64,000 bases of DNA, from positions 107,718-171,717 of the forward strand of contig JODX01000011.1 of NCBI GenBank assembly GCA_000719105.1. The letters run 5' to 3'. Below, in pieces: positions 7,403-17,940 of the stretch; within the stretch, counting starts at the first letter, position 1, and each line of letters starts with the position of its first letter. Source of the DNA: Streptomyces sclerotialus (GTDB taxonomy: Bacteria > Actinomycetota > Actinomycetes > Streptomycetales > Streptomycetaceae). The position numbers were made by a program, and so were the translations under genes. A model generated the notes under the pieces. That model worked only from the letters and a program-made list of their open reading frames with translations. It made no database searches and was not told the DNA's origin.

Positions 7403-8533
7403 TCAGCTCGCGAGCCACGCGGAGGAGTACGCGTCGATCTCGTCCAGGATGCGGGCCTTGCCTGCCGGATCGAGGAAGGACGCCTCCACCGCGTTCCTGG
7501 CGAGCGCGGCCACGCCCTGCTCGTCGAGGTCGAGGAGGCGGGCGGCGACCGCGTACTCGTTGTTGAGGTCGGTGCCGAACATCGGCGGGTCGTCGGAGTT
7601 GACGGTGACGAGGACTCCCGCGCGCGCGAACTCCTTCATGGGGTGCTCGTCGAGGGTGCGGACCGCGCGCGTCGCGATGTTCGAGGTCGGGCAGACCTCC
7701 AGCGGGATGCGGTGCTCGGCGAGATGGGCGAGCAGCTTCGGATCGCGCGCGGAGCTGGTGCCGTGGCCGATGCGCTCGGCGCGCAGCTCGGTCAGCGCGT
7801 CCCAGACCGTCTCCGGGCCGGTGGTCTCGCCCGCGTGCGGCACGGAGTGCAGTCCGGCCGCGATCGCCCGGTCGAAGTGCGGCTTGAACTGCGGCCGCGG
7901 TACGCCGATCTCCGGCCCGCCGAGGCCGAAGGAGACCAGGCCCTCCGGGCGCAGCCGGTCGTCGGTGGCCAGCCGGAGGGTCTCCTCCGCCGAGGTGAGC
8001 CCCGCCTCGCCGGGGATGTCGAAGCACCAGCGCAGTACGGTGCCGAACTCGGCCTCGGCCGCCTTGCGGGCGTCCTCGATCGCGTCCATGAAGGCACGCT
8101 CGTCGATGCCGCGGCGGGTGGAGGAGTACGGGGTGATCGTCAGCTCGGCGTAACGCACCTGCTGCCGGGCGAGGTCCCGCGCCACCTCGTAGGTCAGCAG
8201 CCGGACGTCCTCCGGGGTGCGGATGAGGTCGACCACGGACAGGTACACCTCGATGAAGTGGGCGAAGTCCGTGAACGTGAAGTAGTCGACCAGGGCCTCG
8301 GGGTCGGTCGGCACCTTGGAGTCGGGGTGCCGGGCGGCCAGCTCCGAGACGATGCGGGGGGAGGCGGATCCGACGTGATGCACATGCAGTTCGGCCTTGG
8401 GCAGTCCGGCGATGAACTGCTGGAGGCCGGGGCGGACGGCGGCGTCGGGGCCGGTGGGGCCGGGAGGCGTGCCGGGTCCGGTGAGGCCGGACGAGGCGGC
8501 GGGGCCGTCGGATGCTGCGCGGTGGTCGGACAA
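7403..8533 (-). CDS. Adenosine deaminase-family enzyme, probable 6-aminodeoxyfutalosine deaminase
   Basis: 376 residues in the COG1816 metal-dependent deaminase family. The zinc ligands and catalytic residues are present: H50 and H52 in ELHVHHVGS, HAGE at 233-236, H257 in ERIGHGT, and Asp314-315 in VNSDDPPMFGTDL. The first motif reads HVHHVGS rather than the HLHLDGA of true adenosine deaminases. From family knowledge, Streptomyces enzymes of this subgroup have been shown to deaminate 6-aminodeoxyfutalosine in the futalosine menaquinone route rather than adenosine. The function call is therefore an inference from that motif and the host; adenosine deaminase remains the alternative. A Gly/Pro-rich N-terminal extension of about 35 residues is probably disordered. 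Confidence 0.85.
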   Translation of the reverse strand: MSDHRAASDGPAASSGLTGPGTPPGPTGPDAAVRPGLQQFIAGLPKAELHVHHVGSASPRIVSELAARHPDSKVPTDPEALVDYFTFTDFAHFIEVYLSVVDLIRTPEDVRLLTYEVARDLARQQVRYAELTITPYSSTRRGIDERAFMDAIEDARKAAEAEFGTVLRWCFDIPGEAGLTSAEETLRLATDDRLRPEGLVSFGLGGPEIGVPRPQFKPHFDRAIAAGLHSVPHAGETTGPETVWDALTELRAERIGHGTSSARDPKLLAHLAEHRIPLEVCPTSNIATRAVRTLDEHPMKEFARAGVLVTVNSDDPPMFGTDLNNEYAVAARLLDLDEQGVAALARNAVEASFLDPAGKARILDEIDAYSSAWLAS

Positions 8534-8707
8534 GGTTCCTCCCCGGGACGGGGTCCCCGGACCGGGCGGGGCCGGGGGACACGGGTGATCGGCTGATCGG
8601 TGACTCAGGGATCATCGTAGGCGGCGGCCCGGGCCGGGGTGCGGGGGGAGGCGTGGGCCGTAGCATGACGGAACGTACGACAGACGTACGACAGAGGGGA
8701 TCCGCGC

Positions 8708-9865
8708 ATGTCCGACGAGGCACAGACGCCCGAGGCGCCGGACAGCCCGGCCCCGCAGCCGTGGGACGCGCCGCGGGACGGTGAGCCGTCGGCCGCCGAG
8801 GGGGATGCCGGGCCGAGAGACGCGGCTCTTGCCGAGGGCAGGGGCGAGCCGAGGAACTTTGCGCCTGCCGAGGGCCCGGGTGAGCCGAGGGACGCCGTCC
8901 CTCCGTCGCGGGACCGGCCGGATGAGGCGGTCGCGTCACCCGTGTCCGCGGTCCCCGCCTCCGCGCCCAGAGTCCAGTTGCACAAGAACCCTGCGGCTCC
9001 TGCGGCTGCTACGTCGCCCGACCCGGACCCCTGGGCACCCCCGGCGGACACGGCCGCCCCCCGGCCGCCCACTGTGCACGACCAGCAGACGGTCACCTCG
9101 ATACCGGGGGCGGGAGCCGGTGCTCCGGCGGGTCCGGCGCCCCAGCCGTGGGCCGCCACCCCCTTCCCGCCGCCCACTGGTGGCCATCAGCCGCCCGCGG
9201 TGACCGTCGTGTCAGGCACCCCCTACGTCCCGCCCGCCGGTCACGCGCCCTACCCCGCGCCCACCTCGGGTGAGCCCGTCCCCCCGCCGCCGATCGGCCC
9301 CGACGGCCCGGGGCAGCCGCCGTACGGCTACACCCAGTACCCGGGGTATCCGGGGAGCTCGGGACATTCTGAGTACGCCGGACATCAGGGGTATCCGGTG
9401 TACCCCGCGTACCCGGGCCAGCAGAACACCTTCTACTCCCCGTATCCCGGCCCCGGTGCCGTCGGCTACGGCTGGCACGGTGCACCGTACGGACCGAGCA
9501 ACGGTATGGGGATCGCCTCGCTGGTGCTCGGGATCGTCTCGGTGGTGGTCCTCTGCCTGTGGCCGCTGACCGTCGTGCTGGGTGTACTCGCCGTGGTCTT
9601 CGGGGTGATCGGGCGGGGCAGGGCGCGCCGGGGTCAGGCGACGAACCCGGGGCAGGCCCTGGCCGGGATCATCTGCGGAGTGGCCGGGGCCGTGCTCGGT
9701 GTGGCCGCCTTCGTCTTCCTGGTCGCGCTGTCCGACGACGGCGACTCCTCGGACAGCGACCCCGGCGACCCCTTCGACGACGGCTACTCCACGCACCTCG
9801 TGGTGTCCCACGTCCACGACCTGCCGTACGACGGCGTCGTGCGGGTCACGCCCCGCGCCGCCTAG
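8708..9865 (+). CDS. DUF4190-domain membrane protein with long Pro-rich N-terminus
   Basis: 385 residues. The first 260 are low-complexity, rich in Pro, Ala, Gly and, from about 195, Tyr (repeats of YPGYPG, YAGHQGYPVYPAYPG). A DUF4190 module at about 262-345 has two hydrophobic helices, NGMGIASLVLGIVSVVVLC and GQALAGIICGVAGAVLGVAAF, joined by a basic loop. The acidic segment DDGDSSDSDPGDPFDDGY and a short tail follow. No enzymatic motif. The protein is likely inner-membrane anchored with a cytoplasmic Pro-rich arm. The ATG at 8708 has GAGGGGAT upstream. Its TAG stop overlaps the stop of the converging NADAR gene within CCTAGG. Confidence 0.85.
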   Translation: MSDEAQTPEAPDSPAPQPWDAPRDGEPSAAEGDAGPRDAALAEGRGEPRNFAPAEGPGEPRDAVPPSRDRPDEAVASPVSAVPASAPRVQLHKNPAAPAAATSPDPDPWAPPADTAAPRPPTVHDQQTVTSIPGAGAGAPAGPAPQPWAATPFPPPTGGHQPPAVTVVSGTPYVPPAGHAPYPAPTSGEPVPPPPIGPDGPGQPPYGYTQYPGYPGSSGHSEYAGHQGYPVYPAYPGQQNTFYSPYPGPGAVGYGWHGAPYGPSNGMGIASLVLGIVSVVVLCLWPLTVVLGVLAVVFGVIGRGRARRGQATNPGQALAGIICGVAGAVLGVAAFVFLVALSDDGDSSDSDPGDPFDDGYSTHLVVSHVHDLPYDGVVRVTPRAA

Positions 9866-10476
9866 GACCCGTCCGACCCGTCCGACCCGTCCGACTCCTC
9901 AGACCGAAGCCGGTCCCGTGCCTCCATCAGGGCGAACCCCAGGAGGTTCGGGCCGCGCCACTGTCCGGGGTCCGCGGCGCGCTCGTCGTCCGCGGCCAGT
10001 CCGATGCCCCACACCCGGTCCAGCGGGCTGGCCTCGACGAGCACCCGGTCGCCCGTGCCGAGCAGGAACTCGCGCAGATCGGCGTGGGCGCCGAACTTGT
10101 GCACGCTGCCCTCGACGACGATCCCGAACCGCTCCCGCTCCCATATGTGGTCGTCGAAGCCGCGCACCAGCCGCCCCGCCTTCTTGGCGAGTGCCGGCTG
10201 CGATGACGCGAGCACCTGGCGCTCCGCCTCCGCGTCGCCGAACAGCCGGGCCTTTCCGGCCATCATCCAGTGCTCGGCCGTCGCGTACTCCACGCCGTCC
10301 ACCGTGAACGGTGACGGCCACCACTGGCTCAGACAGCTCGCGCCGACCCGGCCGTCGTGCCGCGGCCGGTGTCCCCAGAAGTGCAGGTACTTGACCCTCG
10401 CCCCCGAGCGGACCTCCCTGGTCAGGGCATCCCAAGAATCGATCTTCCCCATGCCTGCGAGTCTGGCAGGTGCCAC
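9862..10476 (-). CDS. NADAR-family protein (DUF1768)
   Basis: 204 residues. The NADAR/YbiA-like fold is indicated by YLHFWGHRP, LSQWWPSPFTVDGVEYATAEHWMMAGKARLFGD, and VHKFGAHADLREFLLGTGDRVLVEASPLDRVWGIGL. The family removes ADP-ribose adducts or cleaves N-glycosidic bonds in damaged riboflavin intermediates; which applies here is not visible. The start is a GTG at 10476 with GAGGAA ten bases upstream; an internal ATG at 10452 is the alternative. The C-terminus is (SDG)n, encoded by a 9-bp repeat at 9865-9897. Confidence 0.85.
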   Translation of the reverse strand: MAPARLAGMGKIDSWDALTREVRSGARVKYLHFWGHRPRHDGRVGASCLSQWWPSPFTVDGVEYATAEHWMMAGKARLFGDAEAERQVLASSQPALAKKAGRLVRGFDDHIWERERFGIVVEGSVHKFGAHADLREFLLGTGDRVLVEASPLDRVWGIGLAADDERAADPGQWRGPNLLGFALMEARDRLRSEESDGSDGSDGS

Positions 10477-10523
10477 CGACAGTCCGTTCCTCGTTTTCGT
10501 GTCGGCTCAGTGCCCGATCGACA

Positions 10524-10559
10524 GATTCCGTCGCGTAATCAAAAGGAAACAACGGAATC
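10524..10559. promoter_or_regulatory. Inverted repeat before the polyamine operon promoter
   Basis: GATTCCGT (10524-10531) and ACGGAATC (10552-10559) form a perfect 8-bp inverted repeat with 20 bases between the arms. It ends two bases before the candidate -35 of the operon at 10648, as expected for a regulator site. The region is noticeably A-rich for this genome. Confidence 0.4.
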
Positions 10560-10561
10560 CC

Positions 10562-10590
10562 TTGTTGGTATGCCTCCCCTCTGTCAGTAT
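10562..10590 (+). promoter_or_regulatory. Candidate promoter of the polyamine dehydrogenase/transport operon
   Basis: TTGTTG (10562-10567) and CAGTAT (10585-10590) with a 17-base spacer, 57 bases before the ATG at 10648. No other comparable pair is seen in the 171-base gap. Confidence 0.4.
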
Positions 10591-10647
10591 CGGCACTCAA
10601 CTCGAGCGTGAGCCACGTCGGCCCCAGGGGACACGGAGGTAAGCGAC

Positions 10648-12204
10648 ATGCACGATCCGGGCACCGCCGACGCGGACCGGCTCCCGGCGGAGGAGCGCTT
10701 CCCGGCCCGGCACCGGTTCGCGGAGGGCGCGCAGTTCATCGCGGGCCGCCCGGCCCGGGGCACCTCCGGCCGTACCCACGCCGTCGTCGATCCGGCCACC
10801 GGCGACGAGGTATACACCTACGACCTGGCCGGCGCCGACGACGTCGACGCGGCCGTCGCCGCCGCGCGCGGGGCCTTCCCGGGGTGGGCCGGTGCCACGC
10901 CGGGTGAGCGCTCCGACGTGCTCCACCGCTTCGCCGTCGTCCTCGCCGAACGTGCCGAGGAGTTCGCGCGCGCGGAGTCCCTCCAGTGCGGGAAACCCCT
11001 GAAGCTGGCCCGGGAGTTCGACGTGCCCGGGACCCTCGACAACACCGCCTTCTTCGCCGGTGCCGCCCGGCATCTCCAGGGGCAGTCCGCCGGCGAGTAC
11101 TCGGGCGACCACACCTCGTACGTGCGCCGCGAGCCCATCGGTGTGGTCGGCTCGATCGCACCCTGGAACTACCCGCTCCAGATGGCCGCCTGGAAGGTCC
11201 TCCCGGCCGTCGCCGCGGGCAACACCATCGTGCTGAAGCCCGCCGAGCTGACCCCGCTGACCTCGCTGCTCTTCGCCGAGGCCGCCACCGCGGCGGGCAT
11301 CCCGGACGGCGTGATCAACATCGTCGCCGGCACCGGCCGGGAGGCCGGCGAGCACCTCGTCGCCCACCCCGACGTGGCGATGACCTCCTTCACCGGGTCC
11401 ACCGCCGTCGGCAGGCGCGTCGCCGGACTCGCCACCGCCACGGTCAAACGGATCCACCTGGAACTCGGCGGCAAGGCGCCCTTCGTCGTCTTCGACGACG
11501 CCGACCTGGAGGCCGCCGTCCACGGCGCGGTCGCGGGCGCGCTCATCAACACGGGGCAGGACTGCACGGCCGCCACGCGCGCGTATGTGCAGCGGCCGCT
11601 CTACGAGGAGTTCGTCGCGCGGACGGCCGCGCTCATGGAGGGCGTCCGGCTCGGCGACCCGTTCGCGCCCGGTACCGACCTCGGCCCGCTCGTCTCCCAC
11701 GCCCAGCGCGACCGCGTCGCCGGGTTCGTCGACCGGGCACGTGCCTACGCGCGCGTGGTGACCGGTGGCGAGGCCCCGCAGGGGGAGCTCGCACGCGGGG
11801 CGTACTACCGGCCCACCCTGATCGCCGACGCGCCTCAGGGCAGCGAGGCCGTCCAGTCGGAGATCTTCGGGCCGGTCCTGGTGGTGCTGCCCTTCGACAG
11901 CGACGACGAGGGCATCCGGCTGGCCAACGACACTCCGTACGGGCTCGCCGCCTCCGCCTGGACCCGCGACGTCTACCGGGCGAACCGCGCGACCCGTGAG
12001 ATCAGGGCGGGGTGCGTGTGGGTGAACGACCACATTCCGATCATCAGTGAGATGCCTCACGGCGGATACCGGGCCTCCGGCTCCGGCAAGGACATGTCCA
12101 CGTACTCGTTCGAGGAGTACACGCAGATCAAACACGTCATGTTCGACAATACGGCGGTAGCCCGGAAGGACTGGCACCGCACGATCTTCGGGGACCGACA
12201 GTGA
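10648..12204 (+). CDS. Second gamma-aminobutyraldehyde dehydrogenase-type aldehyde dehydrogenase
   Basis: 518 residues including a roughly 25-residue N-terminal extension. A paralogue of the gene at 740: same SAGEY, APWNYPLQM (about 171-179) and LELGGK (Glu272) blocks and the nucleophile Cys306 in GQDCTAATR. It is expected to convert an aminoaldehyde from putrescine or a related amine into the amino acid. A perfect GGAGGT at 10635-10640 precedes the ATG. It heads a co-directional run of six genes (dehydrogenase, binding protein, ATPase, two permeases, FAD oxidoreductase), which ties its substrate to what the transporter imports. Confidence 0.92.
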   Translation: MHDPGTADADRLPAEERFPARHRFAEGAQFIAGRPARGTSGRTHAVVDPATGDEVYTYDLAGADDVDAAVAAARGAFPGWAGATPGERSDVLHRFAVVLAERAEEFARAESLQCGKPLKLAREFDVPGTLDNTAFFAGAARHLQGQSAGEYSGDHTSYVRREPIGVVGSIAPWNYPLQMAAWKVLPAVAAGNTIVLKPAELTPLTSLLFAEAATAAGIPDGVINIVAGTGREAGEHLVAHPDVAMTSFTGSTAVGRRVAGLATATVKRIHLELGGKAPFVVFDDADLEAAVHGAVAGALINTGQDCTAATRAYVQRPLYEEFVARTAALMEGVRLGDPFAPGTDLGPLVSHAQRDRVAGFVDRARAYARVVTGGEAPQGELARGAYYRPTLIADAPQGSEAVQSEIFGPVLVVLPFDSDDEGIRLANDTPYGLAASAWTRDVYRANRATREIRAGCVWVNDHIPIISEMPHGGYRASGSGKDMSTYSFEEYTQIKHVMFDNTAVARKDWHRTIFGDRQ

Positions 12205-12251
12205 CCTTCCGCCGCTGACCGCGGCCGCACTCCCGAAAGGGCACCACGCGT

Positions 12252-13499
12252 ATGGAGCAGTACGAGCCCGACCGCCTGTCCCCGGCACAGCTGGCCGCCG
12301 TGCGGCGCAGCCTCACGGGCGGCAGGGCCGCCCTGACCCGCCGGTCGCTGCTGCGCGCCTCCGCCGGCGGCGCGCTGGCGCTCGGCGGCATCGGGGCGCT
12401 CGGCGCCTGCGGGATCCCCCCGGCGGGCCGGAGCCAGGGCGGTGAGTCCGCCGAGGACCATTCGGCGAAGGAGAGGACCGTCGCCTTCTCCAACTGGACC
12501 GAGTACATGGACGTCGACGACGGCGGAAAACGGCACCCGACGCTCGAGGAGTTCACCCGGCGCACCGGCATCGAGGTCGAGTACACCGAGGACATCAACG
12601 ACAACAACGAGTTCTTCGGCAAGGTCAAGCCGCAGCTCGCCGCGGGCCAGGACACCGGCCGGGACATCATCGTGCTCACCGACTGGCTGGCCGCCCGGCT
12701 GATCCGCCTCGGCTGGGTGCAGAAACTCGACCCGGCCAACCTGCCGCACGCGTACACGAACCTGTCCGCCCAGTTCCGCAACCCCGACTGGGACCCCGGC
12801 CGCGCCTACTCGTACCCGTGGACGGGCATCTCCACCGTCATCGCTTACAACAAGAAGGCGCTCGACGGCGTCGAGGTGCGGACGGTCTCCGACCTGCTCG
12901 ACAACCCGAAGCTGAAGGGCCGCGTCGGCGTCCTGTCGGAGATGCGCGACACCGTGGGCATGGTCCTGCTCGACCAGGGCAAGGACCCGGAGAGGTTCAC
13001 GGACGACGACTACGACGCGGCCGTCGCCCGGCTGCAGAAGGCCGTGGACCGAGGCCAGATCCGCCGCTTCACCGGCAACGACTACACGTCCGACCTCACC
13101 AGCGGCGACTTCGCGGCCTGCATCGCCTGGGCCGGCGACGTCGTCCAGCTCAAGGCGGACAGCCCGGACATCGACTTCCTCATCCCGGACAGCGGCTACA
13201 TCACGTCGACCGACGTCCTGCTGGTCCCCAGCAAGGCCCGCCACAAGACGAACGCCGAACGGCTCATCGACTACTACTACGAGCCGAAACCGGCCGCCGA
13301 ACTCGCCGCCTACATCAACTACGTGTGCCCCGTGGACGGGGTCAAGGCCGAACTGGAGAAGATCGACGCGGACGCGGCGAACAACCCGCTGATCCTCCCC
13401 GACCGGGACATGGCCGCGAAGTCCCACGCCTTCCGCTCGCTGAGCAGCGAGGAAGAGACGGCGTACGAAGCCAAGTTCGCGAAGCTCACAGGGGCGTGA
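12252..13499 (+). CDS. Polyamine ABC transporter substrate-binding lipoprotein (PotD-like)
   Basis: 415 residues. The N-terminus carries a twin-arginine motif TRRSLLRAS, a hydrophobic stretch and the lipobox LGAC at about 54-57, so it is probably exported folded by Tat and lipid-anchored. The mature part follows the PotD/PotF pattern: VAFSNWTEYMDVDD, the TGIEVEYTEDINDNNEFFGKV stretch and YSYPWTGISTVIAYNKKAL, with aspartates and aromatic residues expected to cage amine groups. It lies 47 bases after the dehydrogenase gene and just before the transporter ATPase. Putrescine or spermidine is the likely ligand by family; specificity is not readable. Confidence 0.92.
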   Translation: MEQYEPDRLSPAQLAAVRRSLTGGRAALTRRSLLRASAGGALALGGIGALGACGIPPAGRSQGGESAEDHSAKERTVAFSNWTEYMDVDDGGKRHPTLEEFTRRTGIEVEYTEDINDNNEFFGKVKPQLAAGQDTGRDIIVLTDWLAARLIRLGWVQKLDPANLPHAYTNLSAQFRNPDWDPGRAYSYPWTGISTVIAYNKKALDGVEVRTVSDLLDNPKLKGRVGVLSEMRDTVGMVLLDQGKDPERFTDDDYDAAVARLQKAVDRGQIRRFTGNDYTSDLTSGDFAACIAWAGDVVQLKADSPDIDFLIPDSGYITSTDVLLVPSKARHKTNAERLIDYYYEPKPAAELAAYINYVCPVDGVKAELEKIDADAANNPLILPDRDMAAKSHAFRSLSSEEETAYEAKFAKLTGA

Positions 13500-13504
13500 C
13501 CACG

Positions 13505-14676
<1,172 letters not shown>

Positions 14677-14680
<4 letters not shown>

Positions 14681-15624
14681 CGGCGCTCACCGGGGCGCCA
14701 CCGTCGCCCACGCCCGCCACGCCTCCCACGCCCGCCGCGCCCGGGAAGAAGCCCCCGCGCGCGCGGGGCCGCCTCACCCCGTACTGGCTGCTGCTGCCCG
14801 GCATCCTGTGGCTGCTGGTCTTCTTCCTGATGCCGATGGTCTACCAGGCCTCCACCTCCGTGCAGACGGGCTCCCTGGAGGAGGGCTACGAGGTCACCTG
14901 GCACTTCGCGACCTACTGGGACGCGCTGTCCGAGTACTGGCCGCAGTTCTCGCGGTCGGTGCTGTACGCGGGTTCCGCGACGGCGCTGTGCCTGCTGCTG
15001 GGCTATCCGCTGGCGTATCTGATCGCGTTCCGCGCGGGCCGCTGGCGGGGGCTGATCCTCATCCTGGTGATCGCCCCCTTCTTCACCAGCTTCCTGATCC
15101 GCACCCTCGCCTGGAAGACGATCCTCGCGGACGGCGGCCCGGTCGTCGGCGCCCTGAACACCCTGCACGTCCTGGACGTCACGAGCTGGCTCGGCATCAC
15201 CGCGGGGGAGCGGGTGCTCGCCACCCCGCTCGCGGTGGTCTGCGGCCTCACGTACAACTTCCTGCCGTTCATGATCCTGCCGCTCTACACCTCCCTGGAG
15301 CGCATCGACGGCCGGCTGCACGAGGCGGCGGGCGACCTGTACGCGAGCCCGTTCACGACGTTCCGCAAGGTCACCCTGCCGCTGTCGATGCCCGGTGTCG
15401 TCTCGGGCACGCTGCTGACCTTCATCCCGGCCAGCGGCGACTACGTCAACGCCGACCTCCTCGGCTCCACGGACACCCGGATGATCGGCAATGTCATCCA
15501 GACGCAGTTCCTGCGCATCCTCGACTATCCGACCGCGGCGGCCCTCTCCTTCCTCCTCATGGCCGCCATTCTCGTCATGGTGTCGCTCTACATCCGCAGG
15601 TCGGGGACGGAGGATCTCGTCTAA
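14677..15624 (+). CDS. Polyamine ABC transporter permease (PotB-like)
   Basis: 315 residues; six transmembrane helices after a Pro-rich cytoplasmic N-terminus. The EAA loop that contacts the ATPase reads RLHEAAGDLYASPFTTFRKVTLPLSMPGVVSG. The start ATG overlaps the ATPase stop (ATGA), and the next gene begins directly after the TAA stop. First of two heterodimeric permease subunits of the importer. Confidence 0.95.
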
Positions 15625-16437
15625 ATGTCCTTCGCGACTTCCTTCGTACGCCGGCTCAGGCGCCATCTCGTCGTTCTCGCGGGCCTGCTGACGCTCGGAT
15701 ATCTGCTCCTCCCGAACGTCATCGTGACGGTTTTCTCCTTCAACGACCCCAAGGGCCGTTTCAATTACGAGTGGCAGGGCTTCTCCGCCGACGCCTGGCG
15801 CGACCCGTGCGGCGTCTCCGGGCTGTGCGACTCACTCGCGGTCAGTCTGCAGATCGCGGCGTGGGCGACGCTCGGCGCCACCGTCCTCGGCACGATGACC
15901 GCCTTCGCGCTGGCGCGGTACCGCTTCCGCGCGCGCGGGGCGGTCAACTCGCTGATCTTCCTGCCGATGGCGATGCCCGAGGCCGTCATGGCCGCCTCCT
16001 TGCTGACCCTGTTCCTCAACCTGGGCGCCGAGCTGGGCTTCTGGACGATCCTGATCGCCCACATCATGTTCTGCCTCAGCTTCGTCGTCGTGGCGGTCAA
16101 GGCGCGCGTCCTGTCGATGGATCCGCGGCTGGAGGAGGCCGCACGGGACCTGTACGCCGGCCCGCTGCAGACCTTCCGGCGGGTCACCCTGCCGATCACG
16201 GCCCCCGGTATCGCCGCGGGCGCGCTGCTCGCGTTCGCGCTCTCCTTCGACGATTTCATCATCACCAATTTCACCGCGGGCTCCACCGTCACCTTCCCCA
16301 TGTTCGTGTGGGGTTCGGCGCAGCGCGGGACGCCCGTCCAGATCAATGTCGTCGGCACGGCCATGTTCGCCGTCGCCGTGTTGTTCGTCCTGGCCGGAAC
16401 GGCCGTGGCGAACCGCCGCAGGAAACAGCAGGCATAG
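15625..16437 (+). CDS. Polyamine ABC transporter permease (PotC-like)
   Basis: 270 residues with six predicted helices and the EAA loop RLEEAARDLYAGPLQTFRRVTLPITAPGIAAG. SFDDFIITNF near the fifth helix is characteristic of PotC-type permeases. The ATG abuts the preceding TAA stop without a gap, so it must be translated by coupling. It completes a four-part polyamine importer. Confidence 0.95.
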   Translation: MSFATSFVRRLRRHLVVLAGLLTLGYLLLPNVIVTVFSFNDPKGRFNYEWQGFSADAWRDPCGVSGLCDSLAVSLQIAAWATLGATVLGTMTAFALARYRFRARGAVNSLIFLPMAMPEAVMAASLLTLFLNLGAELGFWTILIAHIMFCLSFVVVAVKARVLSMDPRLEEAARDLYAGPLQTFRRVTLPITAPGIAAGALLAFALSFDDFIITNFTAGSTVTFPMFVWGSAQRGTPVQINVVGTAMFAVAVLFVLAGTAVANRRRKQQA

Positions 16438-16493
16438 CGAAGAAACAGCAGGCACAAGCAGACGAGATCCCGAAGCCGTAGGGAGTTGAGATC

Positions 16494-17912
16494 ATGGCCA
16501 CGAGTGCCATGACCCGTTGGACGAGATCCCTTTCCGAAGCGCAGCCGGTCGCGTACTGGCTGGACGACCCCGGCAGGCCCCGCCCCGAGCCCGCGCTCAC
16601 CTCCGCCGAGACCTGCGACCTGCTGGTCGTCGGCGGCGGCTACAGCGGTCTGTGGACCGCGCTCCTGGCCAAGGAGCGCGACCCGCGGCAGGACGTCGTG
16701 CTCGTCGAGGCGCGCGAGGCGGGCTGGGCCGCCTCCGGCCGCAACGGCGGTTTCTGTGCCGCCTCGCTCACCCACGGCCTCGCCAACGGCCTCACCCGCT
16801 GGCCGGACGAGATCCACCGGCTCCAGGAGCTCGGCGTCCGCAACCTCGACGAGATCGAGGCGACCGTCGACCGTCACGCGCTCGACTGCGACTTCGAGCG
16901 CACCGGCGAGATCGACCTCGCCACCGCACCCCACCAGGCCGCCGAACTGCGCGCGGCGTACGACGAGGCGGAACGCCGCGGCCTCGCGGAGGGCATCGAG
17001 TTCCTGGCGGCGGACGCGGTGCGGGAGCAGGTCGACTCACCGACGTTCCTGGCCGGCCTGCACGACCACCGGGGCGTGGCCCTGCTCAACCCGGCCCGGC
17101 TCGCCTGGGGCCTCAAGCGCGCCTGCCTGCGTCTCGGCGTCCGGCTGTACGAGCACACGCCCGCGCTCACCCTGAAGCCCTACGGCGCAGGCATGGCAGT
17201 CCGCACCCCCTACGGCTCGGTGCGCGCCCGCCGCGTGGCGCTCGGCACGAACGTCTTCCCCAACCTGGTCCGGCGCGTACGGTCCTACACCGTCCCTGTC
17301 TACGACTACGCGCTGATGACCGAGCCGCTCACCGCGGACCAGCGGGCATCGATCGGCTGGCGGAACCGGCAGGGGCTCGCCGACAGCGCCAACCAGTTCC
17401 ACTACTTCCGTCTCACCGCCGACGACCGCATCCTGTGGGGCGGCTACGACGCGGTCTACCCGTACGGCGGCCGGGTGCGCGCCGAGTACGACGACCGGCC
17501 GGAGACGTACGCGAAGCTCGCCGGGCACTTCTTCACCTGCTTCCCGCAGCTCGAGGGCGTCCGCTTCACCCATGCGTGGGGCGGCGCGATCGACACCTGC
17601 TCGCGCTTCTCCCCCTTCTTCGGCACGGCCCACCAGGGGCGGGTCGCGTACGCGGCCGGCTACACGGGGCTCGGCGTGGGCGCGACGCGGTTCGGCGCGA
17701 ACGTGATGCTGGACCTGCTGGCGGGAGAGCGCACGGAGCGCACCGGACTGGAGATGGTGCGCAGGAAGCCGCTGCCGTTCCCGCCCGAGCCGTTCGCATG
17801 GACCGGGATCGCGCTCACCAAGTGGTCACTGGCCCGGGCCGACGCCCACGGCGGGCGCCGCAACCTGTGGCTGAGGACGATGGACCGGCTGGGCCTGGGC
17901 TTCGACAGCTGA
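16494..17912 (+). CDS. FAD-dependent amine oxidoreductase (PuuB/DAO family)
   Basis: 472 residues. The dinucleotide-binding Rossmann motif VVGGGYSGLWTALLAKE lies near 42-58, with the FAD-ribose Glu in VLVEARE, and ASGRNGGFC follows as in gamma-glutamylputrescine oxidases and glycine oxidases of the DAO superfamily. The C-terminal GYTGLGVGATRFGANVMLDLL contacts FAD. It probably oxidises the primary or secondary amine brought in by the importer (or its gamma-glutamyl form) to the aldehyde used by the dehydrogenase at the head of the operon, releasing ammonia or amine and H2O2. GGGAG is upstream of the ATG. No gamma-glutamylputrescine synthetase is in the window, so direct versus glutamylated substrate is open. 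Confidence 0.9.
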   Translation: MATSAMTRWTRSLSEAQPVAYWLDDPGRPRPEPALTSAETCDLLVVGGGYSGLWTALLAKERDPRQDVVLVEAREAGWAASGRNGGFCAASLTHGLANGLTRWPDEIHRLQELGVRNLDEIEATVDRHALDCDFERTGEIDLATAPHQAAELRAAYDEAERRGLAEGIEFLAADAVREQVDSPTFLAGLHDHRGVALLNPARLAWGLKRACLRLGVRLYEHTPALTLKPYGAGMAVRTPYGSVRARRVALGTNVFPNLVRRVRSYTVPVYDYALMTEPLTADQRASIGWRNRQGLADSANQFHYFRLTADDRILWGGYDAVYPYGGRVRAEYDDRPETYAKLAGHFFTCFPQLEGVRFTHAWGGAIDTCSRFSPFFGTAHQGRVAYAAGYTGLGVGATRFGANVMLDLLAGERTERTGLEMVRRKPLPFPPEPFAWTGIALTKWSLARADAHGGRRNLWLRTMDRLGLGFDS

Positions 17913-17940
17913 GCCGGAGGAGCCGAACCGGAGGACCCGA

